Notes under the pieces: model-generated
Seen by the model: the letters and a program-made list of their open reading frames with translations, nothing else
The model's database searches: none
Told to the model about the DNA's origin: nothing
Assembly: GCA_027596945.1 (NCBI GenBank)
Contig: JADGJH010000307.1
Location: 6,377 to 21,525, forward strand
Reading direction: 5' to 3'
Source: Physocladia obscura
Lineage: Eukaryota; Chytridiomycota; Chytridiomycetes; Chytridiales; Chytriomycetaceae
Length of the DNA: 15,149 bases
In this document: positions 8,001 to 15,149 of the stretch, piece by piece
How the letters are laid out: each line of letters opens with the position of its first letter
How positions within the stretch are numbered: position 1 is the first letter of the stretch
Translations under genes and position numbers: made by a program

Positions 8001-10760
8001 AATAAATCAGCAGGTAAACATTCATTGTACCTCTATTATTATTTTAAGATCTCGTACGTAATCTCTTTCTGTTTCCACCAACTCAAAAATAATTTTGATT
8101 CGTTTTTTTTCTTTATCATCCATAGCTTGCAGCTCTTCGGGAGAAAGACCATCACTCCAATTTTGCGTGATATTTGGCAACTCTCTTGCCGATATTCCAG
8201 CGGAAGAATCTGGTGTCCAGTTTTTCCCAAAAACACGTGAAATAGACAATGATTTATCTGTATCTGCTTGAGACAAAGATCTCAAATGCGTTTGCTTAAA
8301 GTTTGTCCATCGGCTTGGCGATGGACTTTTGGATTCGTCGACTGAAGACATTCGAACCAATGTAGCCATTTGCTTAACTGATTTTTGAATCCCTTCTTCT
8401 TCTTCTGACTCGTCTAATAAAGGTCCCAAACTGGCATAGGATTTGGCAGGTAGCTGCACAGACTGCGTTCGATGTCTGGTTATTTTTTTTCCGCTTGGGA
8501 ACTTGCTGTCTTCCTCAGCTGTAGACCAATCATTTGAACGTGTCTCCCAATCTGATGCAGATTTACTGTCATGATTTTGAATCTCTTCCAAAAGAGGTAA
8601 GCCCTCGATTTCAACATCGTTTGTCCCTTCTGAATTTTCTTCTGTGGGTATCATTACTGATGTCAAACTTTGTATCTTTGTCATGTTAACAATGCCATTA
8701 CTTTTTTGATGCGCTGAATTTTCTTCAGGAGCTTCAATATTAATTTTTGCTTCAAATTCTTCGAAACCATTGTCCAGATTTTCTGGATTTGCTTCCGGAA
8801 TTTCACTGCAATCAGTGACTTCAGCGCAACTTTTTTCCAACAGCTCCGAGCCAAGAGATTTTTCAATATCTGCAGCTTGCGTGCTTGAAGAATCATCTTC
8901 AATTGTTAAGGAATTTTTCCGCTCGCTACTGGCAAAAGATGGTGTTTCAATTGAGACTCTTCTCTTTGAATTACTATCAGATTCAATTACTGGCACTCTT
9001 GGACGCTGCTTTATAGCTTCCATTTGTACTTCGACATTTTTTATGACTTCTAGCTGCACTTCAATATTCGCTGTGGATTCGAATTGTGTTGCCACTTGTG
9101 CTTGATCTGCAATATTTGTTACAATTCCAGATTTTACTTCGATATTTGTGTTTGACAAAAGGGCTGCCGGATCAGAAGAATTTTCAACTAAAAGCGGTTC
9201 ATTTTCTACAGATTGCGCGGTTTCTGTTATTTTCTTAGGTGATGATATATTTTCTGAAGCTTTTGGAGCTTCTGGCTGTGGTTCTCTAGCAGATGTGCTT
9301 GCCAAAATCATTGGATTAATCCGTATCCTTTGAATAGTGTCGATTTCCACAGAAACATCTTGCTCAATTATCGGCATACTTTCTGGTGGTTTACCAGCGG
9401 ATGGTGTTTCGCCCAGAGCTGGAATTTCTACTAGTTTAACAGTAAGAACTTTTTTTTGAACTGTTGCTGTTGGAGACCATCCTGGAATACTTTCACCAGC
9501 AGCAAGTGTGACCATTGTACTCGGAAACCAACCAGATGCTGGAGTCTTTCCCTCGTAGCCTTTCATACCGCGCCACCAGCCGCCTAAAAATTCCATTTAG
9601 GTTTCCTAGTTATAAATGGTTCAGCTGTCACCTTCTGGAGCTTCCAGTACCACAACGGTGTCCCCCAAAATCAGCTCGAGTTCGTCTGCTTTCGATCTTT
9701 CAAAAGGATAAATACACACAACCTGAATGAATTTCTGTTAGCTTAAGGTGTACATGAAAGTTATCTGTCAATGTTTCACCACCTTTAGTCCCTTTTTGAT
9801 AGTAGGTGGTAAGTCATTCTGAACAATTTCTTCAACAAAAGTTTCTTCTTCGACCTCTTGTGTGACAGTTTTAGCTATTTTTATTTCATGAATCTTAAGC
9901 TCGGATATTGTGGGAATTTGCAAAACAGTGTTTGGCGGAGGTTCTTCAAAAGATTCCAACACAACACAATCTTTCGGAAAAAATCCTTTCATGCCATTGC
10001 TTGGACCCCACGTTCTACTGACCCCATACCACCAAAATTCTTCAGCTGACGCCGGTTTTTCAAGAACTTCAATTAAGTCTCCTACTTCGAGATTCAATTC
10101 TGTGTCATCATTTGCTTTGAATTCTTTGATTGTTCGGTACTCTTGAGGACCAGTCTCGGCTTTCTCCTCTTTATTTTGAGGTTCTATGATAGCTTTGGAA
10201 AGTTTTTCAGCAAGCGTTTCGTTTTTTATTCGCAGTTTTATTGCGGGGCTAATTCCAGGACTAATGATTGGAGATGATCGTACTGGTGGAGGAATTTCTC
10301 CGATAACTGATGCTCTCTGTGCAGGAGTTCTGGACACTGCAGGAGTACGGGATGGGGATGAAAGAGGACTTGTTATTCTGGACGGACTGAGCGACGCGCT
10401 GTTTGGCGAAAGCATTCCTGCCGAAGGAGAAGGTGATGCGGATGGAGACGGGGAAGACGGGGCAGATTCGCCTTCACCCATTTTCTGAGGATTAATTGGC
10501 GAACCAATATTTCCAACAACTAATGGACTTTTGGGCCTCTTGAATTTTTTCCCGCTGGCACTGCTGACTGTTGAAGAGGCTAGTGACGGCAGCTTTGGAA
10601 GAAAAGTGTATTTCTTCTTTGCGGAATTTGATCTCTGCCGCTGGTGCGCCTCTACAGTTGTCACTCGCCCTACAATTGGAGTCTCGTCATTTTGACTGCT
10701 GGGTGCAAGTTTACTGAGGGCTTCGCTGAGATTATACTCAACTTCTGATTCATCTGACAT
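2004..10760 (-). CDS. Giant Rho guanine nucleotide exchange factor: SH3-SH3-DH-PH-long coiled coil
   Basis: Ten exons join in phase: 10760-9783, 9722-9632, 9583-8031, 7973-7884, 7817-7740, 7687-7580, 7461-7366, 7295-7140, 7062-6535 and 6488-2004, giving about 2,720 residues. SH3-1 is at ~208-269 (EFKANDDTELNLEVGDLIEV, then WWYG and GFFPKDCV). SH3-2 is at ~327-382 (VYPFERSKADELEL, GGWWRGMKGYEG, GWFPSTMV). A Ser/Thr/acidic linker runs to ~850. The DH domain, ~851-1040, carries FELVETERDYVRDL, PEFHGVGEIFLEL and the signature FLIKPVQRICKYPLLLK. PH spans ~1058-1160 and ends with the expected helix Trp (AWIESY). Heptad-rich coiled coil fills ~1185-2430 with one break near 2015-2050; the last ~290 residues are unrecognised. 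By family the DH-PH unit catalyses GDP/GTP exchange on a Rho-type GTPase at membranes or cortex. Which GTPase, and what the tail does, cannot be read. PIX proteins share the order SH3-DH-PH-coiled coil but are far shorter. Confidence 0.93.
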
Positions 10761-10879
10761 TTTTGTCAGATTTGTTTTGATTGAACAAAATTGGATTGTT
10801 TGGCAGTCATTATTGCAGAGCTTTGTGTTAATTTTTAAATTTATATCAAAATGTTGAAATTAAAAGAATGGTGGCAATT
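10761..10879. promoter_or_regulatory. Short gap between NF-YC and the RhoGEF gene, with a possible upstream ORF
   Basis: Only 119 bases separate the NF-YC stop from the RhoGEF ATG, both on the minus strand. A 14-codon upstream reading frame (ATG at 10810, TGA ending at 10766) closes five bases before the RhoGEF ATG. An AT-rich stretch reading GATATAAATTTAAAAATT lies at about 10851-10834 on the minus strand and could serve as a TATA-like element for the RhoGEF gene or belong to the NF-YC 3' end. If the RhoGEF transcript starts upstream of 10810, this frame could lower its translation. None of this can be proven from sequence alone. Confidence 0.3.
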
Positions 10880-11637
10880 TTATTCGGGAGTGGAACTATG
10901 CTCAAACAAATCGGTTGGTCCATCTGTATCAACCTGGAAAACAAAAAACAAAACAACGAAAACTTGAGTGTTCATTGAATAAAATATTTAACGTTACTAA
11001 CCATGTGCTTTCCGGTGACCTCTCCAGCTGAAGATTGGGGAAAACTTCCAGAATTTGCAGATGACGTTAAAACATCATCACCTCTTGGAACAATATCAAT
11101 TAGAAAATCATAGATATCTTGCTTACTAATTGCGGAGACAACATCCCCTTTCTAAAAACAAAAAATTCTTAGAGGGATAGTGGTATTTTCAAATTTTTGA
11201 TCACAAACTTGAAGCGTTCGTCTTTTATTTTCTTCAGTATGAATCCACGATCTCAGTGTCAATTCGAGAATAAAAATTTCGCACGCTTTAGCAAACACGA
11301 TGGGGGCTTCTCCTGATATCATCTGAACCAAAAACAAGACATGAATATTGTCACCTAAAATGCTGAAAAATATCACGTTTACTTACCATTGATTTCGCAT
11401 CATCATCAAGTTTCATAACCTTTTTAATTCTCGCGAGAGGCAACTGATGAAACTTCCAGTCGTATGTTTCGTTGATTTGCAGCATATCGACAGTTTGTTT
11501 CACCCTACAGTTCTGTATCAAAAGCAGGTGCGAACAAAGCAAAACAAAAAGATAAACCAAAATGCATCGAGGATAGCAGAAAGATTGTTTCCGTCGGATG
11601 TACTTTGTCCTGTATTGTTCGAAGGTCCACCACTCAT
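10880..11637 (-). CDS. NFYC: CCAAT-binding factor subunit C (NF-YC / HAP5)
   Basis: NF-YC pairs with NF-YB through a histone fold, and with NF-YA forms the nuclear activator that binds CCAAT boxes. Five exons join in phase: 11637-11558, 11504-11387, 11322-11209, 11151-11002 and 10933-10880; introns are 53, 64, 57 and 68 bases. The protein has 171 residues. The N-terminus carries [16 protein letters not shown]. The histone fold runs from about 46 to 136: [19 protein letters not shown] (helix 1), [20 protein letters not shown] and [18 protein letters not shown] (helix 2 onward), [20 protein letters not shown] (helix 3). Key family motifs [30 protein letters not shown] and NKRRTLQ are all present. 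Two extra residues (Ser-Met) sit at the exon 2/3 junction relative to human MKLDEDVKMISAEAP. It lacks the long Gln-rich activation tail of animal NF-YC. The first intron uses the second AG (CTGTAG at 11505), because the first would create a stop. Confidence 0.96.
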
Positions 11638-12487
11638 CACACCCGTTTTCAAAAAAAAAAATTTGTCCAAAAGCAGATTTATTGTGGTCGTGTCAAATGC
11701 AAATGGTGGGAGAAAAACTTATCAAAATTCATTTTTTCGAAGTTTTATTATCATAGCAATGAATGTATTTTTGAAAAAATTAAGTTGAATTTGACAGTTC
11801 TCTCGGGCCAATTCTTGATACCCCTAACAGTGATTATTCTGGCATTTCAGATCAAGGATGAGATGGTCGACTTTTATTTGATTTAGTGTGTTTGTTTTAA
11901 AGGTTTCTTTGTTTTTTCTTTTTTTGCACTGGGAGGATTCTTTTTTTTGGTTCTGTGTTTCAGTGATAAAAAAAAAAACTCATTTTATTTCACATTATTG
12001 CATTCATTTAAATCCCAAAACACTGAGCATATTACCTTTATGTGCAATTTGAGATTCAAACTGCATTTTCCAAAAATTGAATGGAAGTCATAATCATTGG
12101 ACAGATTTGCCAATTGTCACATCTAAATTTTTTTCTGTAACAGATTGAATGAGCTTTTCAAAATGATCGAAAAGTTTTTAAAACAACCAATGACAAAATG
12201 TTATCAAATTCATGCCACCAACAGGCATAAATGGACTTGAATTTTATTCAATAAATGTTAATACAAAAAGTGAAGAGTATTGACACAATTCTGCATAAAC
12301 ATCAAATTTACATGATATCACAAGCAAAAAACCAGGTGATTATCCTTTAGACTTTTGCAGTGAGCTTTATACCCAGGACAGAGTCAAAACGTTGTGCACT
12401 TTAGATAGACAAACCATGTTGTGCTACACCTCCAAGTTTTCAAACAGGGAAGGTTTTTGATAATGCTATTGTAATGAATACAACCTT
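11638..12487. promoter_or_regulatory. AT-rich 5' flank of NF-YC with four CCAAT pentamers; no gene seen
   Basis: No supported coding region. Several A/T homopolymers are present (11651-11660, 11941-11948, 11970-11980). CCAAT occurs at 11808-11812, 12110-12114 and 12187-12191, and its complement ATTGG at 12096-12100. The second and the inverted copy form ATTGG-N9-CCAAT. These lie about 170 to 550 bases upstream of a gene for a CCAAT-binding subunit, so feedback control is conceivable. The right-hand part (beyond about 11.88 kb) already shows the CpG-poor character of the transposon island and may be transposon flank. Confidence 0.35.
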
Positions 12488-13099
12488 TTAAGCATTCTCC
12501 TTTTTGATCTGTGCTTGCTTTCTGGCTTCCTTATGTTTATCTGCAGCCCTAAACGTTGTGTCTGTACATTGAACCCTGCTTGCTGTTCGGATTGCAGCTC
12601 AGGGATCTTTTTGAACACATAATTCAGGTTGTACAGCTACTTTCTTAATGCAAAATTCCAAACTTGAACATTGTAGCAGGTTGAAAATTGCTTTTGTAGC
12701 AGCATCAGTTTGGCCAATTTTACTTATTTGTGCATTGACATTGAGCATTGCATTTTTGATGATGATTTCTTTGTTAAATGAAAAAACTCTGGTGTGCTTA
12801 AGTGACCACATTATAATGTGAGGTATGATGCACTGGCAGGCTTCAAAAGCAGTGGGGCTAAGTTTTTTGTAACTTTTCCCAATGCGTTTATTGCAAAACT
12901 TCATTTTTCCTAATACAACTGATAGATTTTGTTCTTCATATTTTTTAAGATTAATGAGTCCAGAGGCTGCAGGAAGTGGACTGTGTTTGGAGGGTGGAAA
13001 AAACCAGTGATATTGTGCATTTTGTCTAAAATTATAGTTTATCAGTTCCTCTGACAGAAAAATAACCAACCTCCTTCCTCCAATAATGTAGCAACTCAA
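12488..13099 (-). pseudogene. Degraded pogo/Tigger-type (CENP-B-like) DDE transposase, C-terminal part
   Basis: Reading leftward on the minus strand, frames joined across breaks give the end of a pogo-superfamily catalytic domain. First comes SEELINYNFRQNAQYHWFFPP. After a frameshift near 12990 comes PNTVHFLQPLDSLI, the diagnostic PPHTTH-LQPLDVG block of this family (around 12950-12993). Then LKKY, a degenerate helical stretch (KHTRVFSFNKEII, like the family's TG-FPFNPE), and a basic tail AADKHKEARKQAQIKKENA ending in TAA at 12488. An in-frame TGA at 12601-12599, where CGA may once have stood, interrupts the tail. The upstream catalytic aspartates are not found in a continuous frame. It cannot make an active enzyme. 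The family is clear from the LQPLD block; subfamily is not assignable. Confidence 0.78.
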
Positions 13100-13329
13100 T
13101 CAATCTGCATCTTTTGACTACCAAAATTGAAAGACTTTAAGATCTGTCTGAGTAAAATAATAAAAACAAAGACAAGCTGCTAATTTCACCAGAATTTGTA
13201 GCTTAATGGAGCAAGAAAACCCATTAAATACTCTCATCAATGCTGCATCAATTCAATCAAATGGGGTAACTCATATGATGCAATGTCAGTTCACTGGCAA
13301 ATTTATGTAATGTGTTGTTACCAAAAAAT

Positions 13330-13622
13330 TTGATTCTTTGGAAGAATGGGTTGCAGCCAGCTTTCTAAAAAAGAAGGAATCAGCGCAGTTTGGCACACAG
13401 AGAATGGTTTGGCAACCAACAAATCTTCACCAATACTAAAGAGAATTTGTTTGCTGCCATGCTGGAAGCTCATGCAATCTGCCACCACCCCTTACACACG
13501 TGGATTTCTTGGATTTTGCAAAACAATACTGCACTGAAAATGGCTCTATGGAATGGAATCTTGATGGGTGGTTTCATGATTTATGCTTTAGTATGAACAT
13601 GGCCTTTCACAGAGGGCTATGA
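13330..13622 (+). pseudogene. Fragment of a CENP-B-type DNA-binding region of a DDE transposase (plus strand)
   Basis: Three plus-strand frames in succession carry pieces that look like the N-terminal DNA-binding half of a pogo/CENP-B-like transposase: LEEWVAASFLKKK (from 13338), then TKENLFAAMLEAHAICHH (frame of 13390), then, after a shift near 13480, PLTHVDFLDFAKQYCTENGS and EWNLDGWFHDL up to a TGA at 13620. The pattern of a helix, a conserved PLT--DF-D-A--Y step and a GW/GWF motif fits the HTH_CENPB arrangement. The minus-strand fragment at 14316-14504 shows the same pattern (FAA...ALC-H-IT-IDFINLI--Y...VGWSADTW). The assignment rests on pattern recall only; the fragment is plainly non-functional, with two frame changes and stops. 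Confidence 0.55.
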
Positions 13623-14267
13623 AGTATCTGAGAGCTGCATGAATCAACCTGATATCTTATGCAGAATGCAAGCAATGAGTTGATTGTTTCAAAAATTAGA
13701 TCATTGATGAACACCTGGCAGCCATTAACATCATCAATGCTGATGAAATGCAAATCAAATTGGGGAATAATAACACTCAGCAAACTTACATTGTTACCAC
13801 CACCATAGAGTGGCCAAATGTAAACATGGGAGAGTGTGGTCATTATTCTACAGTCATGCCTCCTTCAAATGGTTGATATTGCACTTGAACTTACAGATAT
13901 ATTAAACTTTTGAGGTACAAGTGCTTGGTTTTGTCCATGAACATGGTCATATTTGTCATAAATATTTGAAAAAGCCAGTCGCAACAATCTTTGCTGTTGA
14001 TTCTGATTGTCACAACTTTTTGTTCCCTTTGATTCACACTATTTCCTTGCTCAAATTGTTGAATCCAGTTTGATATAGTTGTTGGATGATAATCAGTGAG
14101 ATTTGAAATCTCTTGCTTTGATTTTTCTTTCTGCTTTGCACATGAGCTGAAACATGCTTCTTCAGTAGTTGTAGTTTCAAATCCATGGCCAGCATTTGAG
14201 GGATGCGGCTTTGGATTTGCAATAGTTTGGTGTTTAAAGCAGTTTTTGAAAAATTATGATTTTTCAT
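13620..14267 (-). pseudogene. Degraded Tc1/mariner-like transposase, N-terminal HTH and start of catalytic region
   Basis: On the minus strand, 14118 to about 14000 reads KQEISNLTDYHPTTISNWIQ then QFEQGNSVNQRE, a typical Tc1-type helix-turn-helix (EIA-LTG-H-STIS-W---FEE-GSV--R). Downstream, after frame changes, QALVPQKFNISVSSSAIS then TI-stop-RRHD fits the second helix-turn-helix of this family (VS-STISR-LKR). A later open frame (13843-13607) with IPQFDLHFISIDD could be the degenerate first catalytic aspartate segment (usually ---FIDE). Several stops interrupt it, including TGA and TAA that could have arisen from CGA and CAA. No DDE triad can be completed. An N-terminal leader begins near 14267. 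The HTH is the strongest evidence; the catalytic part is weak. Confidence 0.55.
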
Positions 14268-14315
14268 CTCTTCAACTGATAAAATCTAATTTTGGACACA
14301 ACACACAATACTTAA

Positions 14316-14504
14316 CTTGAAACAGAGGGTGTTTTTGTGGTTCTGAATAAACTTTATATTCCATGTATCAGCTGACCATCCAACCTCCACATAAACACTC
14401 TGATTGTAATTTGAAATTAAATTTATGAAGTCTATATCTGTGATTGTGTGGTAACACAATGCTTGAACTTGTGTGAATGCTGCAAAAACAGCTTCCTCTG
14501 TTAA
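14316..14504 (-). pseudogene. Fragment of a CENP-B-type DNA-binding region of a DDE transposase (minus strand)
   Basis: An uninterrupted 63-codon minus-strand frame reads LTEEAVFAAFTQVQALCYHT, ITDIDFINLISNYNQ, VEVGWSADTWNIKFIQNHK, and stops shortly after, with a TGA just upstream. It resembles the second DNA-binding unit of pogo/CENP-B-type transposases (T-E-E--F------A---PLT--DF--L---Y, then GW--DTW---F---HK). It parallels the plus-strand fragment at 13330-13622 at moderate similarity, so two diverged copies of related elements seem to lie here in opposite orientation. It may be the N-terminal part of the same minus-strand element whose C-terminal part is at 12488-13099, split by other sequence. 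Confidence 0.5.
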
Positions 14505-15149
14505 AGTGCAAAAGATTCAAGCTGTATTGAAAGATGAATTCACTCTTTATTGAAAGAAATTGCTCAATTTGCTTAAAAAGTAAAGAACAAAACAGTGGAT
14601 TTGCAATTTCCATCATTAAGTGGTAGCTTTTGTATTAATACAAGAGAGTTTTGTATGGGGAGGAAAATGCAAGATTAATTTAAAGACTGTTTTTGGAATT
14701 TTTGTGATTGAGGATTTTGAAGGATGAAAATCTAGAATAAAGCAAAAAGAATTCTCACTAAAATTCCTTACCAGACACAATCATAAATGGAGATTGCAAC
14801 ATCCTCTTCATCTGTAAACTTTCAATGACCATCAGTTCAATCTAGATGCTATTGTTGAATCCTGTGAAGGTGAATTTGCTTGAACTTATGGAATTAGCAC
14901 AATAAAGTATAATTTAGTTTTTTTCAGAATAGAACAATTCTGTGCGTCAAAATTAAACTTTTGTGCCTCAATTCTTATGCCTCAATATTGATTAAAAACC
15001 AATTTCTCAGCAAAATAAATTATTCAAATGTGAAAGACAAAGTTAGAACATTTAATCCCAATTCTTTAATTTCACTGTGAATGAAATAAATTTCATATTC
15101 TTTCACAGTTTCTAATAAATAATATTTCTAATTTTATGTTAAACTATTA
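14505..15149. other. AT-rich, CpG-poor region without a recognisable gene
   Basis: Nothing coding is supported in these 645 bases; only one CpG is present (near 14944) and open frames are short. It is probably transposon flank or further decayed repeat. A hairpin-forming inverted repeat near the right edge is listed separately. Confidence 0.5.
15074..15109. repeat. Imperfect inverted repeat (hairpin) near the right edge
   Basis: The left arm ACTGTGAATGAAAT (15074-15087) pairs with the right arm ATTTCAT plus TTCACAGT (15090-15109). The pairing is an outer 8-bp stem (ACTGTGAA/TTCACAGT) and an inner 6-bp stem (TGAAAT/ATTTCA), with a six-base bulge on the right arm. It could be part of a MITE-like terminal repeat or a chance AT-rich hairpin; no partner copy was found. 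Confidence 0.5.

Larger units (their letters stand above)
11880..15149. mobile_element. Transposon relic island (mixed pogo-like and Tc1-like fragments), CpG-depleted
   Basis: By eye about ten CpG dinucleotides occur in these 3.27 kb, while the gene-bearing left part has that many in a few hundred bases. TG and CA are abundant, and broken transposase frames carry stops that could derive from CGA or CAA codons. The island contains at least four class II transposase fragments on both strands. I could not find convincing terminal inverted repeats or target-site duplications, so element boundaries are not defined and the left edge near 11.88 kb is set by composition only. Confidence 0.6.

Noticed and set aside
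7786..8061. Plus-strand 91-residue open frame
   Set aside because: It overlaps DH-domain exons and introns on the minus strand, which are strongly conserved.
9596..9599. Start codon for a separate protein beginning MEFLGGWW
   Set aside because: The second SH3 domain begins in the exon upstream; GGWWRG joins in phase to LEAPE across a 48-base intron, so this ATG is intronic.
11447..11886. Plus-strand frames of 113 and 93 residues over the NF-YC 5' end
   Set aside because: They overlap NF-YC exons or AT-rich flank, have no recognisable domain, and have composition typical of chance frames.
12340..14990. Terminal inverted repeats bounding one transposon (GTCAAAA / TTTTGAC type matches near 12385 and 14950)
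   Set aside because: Matches were short and in AT-rich DNA, with no consistent ends or TA duplications.
1..15149. tRNA, rRNA, CRISPR arrays, bacterial operons or viral genes
   Set aside because: No cloverleaf, ribosomal core motif, regularly spaced repeat or phage/viral protein was seen; the intron-containing genes indicate a eukaryotic nuclear locus.

Overview
This is nuclear DNA of a eukaryote, most likely a fungus. A chytrid or other early-diverging fungus is my best guess, held weakly. The evidence is five recognisable eukaryotic protein genes interrupted by short GT-AG introns (46 to 143 bases), close gene packing, and Tc1- and pogo-type transposon relics. All gene models below were joined by eye from splice signals and family conservation.

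Layout. (1) Positions 50-536, minus: the 5' end of the eIF3a gene, running off the left edge inside an intron. (2) 838-1394, minus: a PDRG1-type prefoldin-like protein, three exons, 136 residues. (3) 1430-1899, plus: SF3B6/p14, the branch-site RRM protein of the U2 snRNP, three exons, with one base apparently missing near 1515. Genes 2 and 3 are head to head with only 35 bases between their start codons. (4) 2004-10760, minus: a very large ten-exon gene for a Rho-family guanine nucleotide exchange factor of about 2,720 residues, with the order SH3, SH3, disordered linker, DH, PH, coiled coil of more than 1,200 residues, and an unrecognised C-terminal region. (5) 10880-11637, minus: NF-YC/HAP5, the histone-fold subunit of the CCAAT-binding factor, five exons, 171 residues. 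(6) About 11.9-15.15 kb: AT-rich, strongly CpG-depleted DNA with no intact gene. It holds broken pieces of at least two kinds of DDE transposase (pogo/CENP-B-like and Tc1-like) on both strands.

The intact genes are mostly housekeeping: translation initiation, co-chaperone assembly, splicing and CCAAT-dependent transcription. The exchange factor would link SH3 ligands and a long rod-like tail to Rho/Rac/Cdc42 activation. No operon-like functional link is evident. The right-hand 3.2 kb looks like an old, probably methylated and deaminated repeat island beside gene-dense euchromatin.

The most unusual items are the architecture of the giant exchange factor with its single 4,485-base coding 3' exon, the start-codon-only first exon of eIF3a, the 35-base divergent gene pair, the SF3B6 frameshift, and the sharp CpG-poor transposon graveyard.
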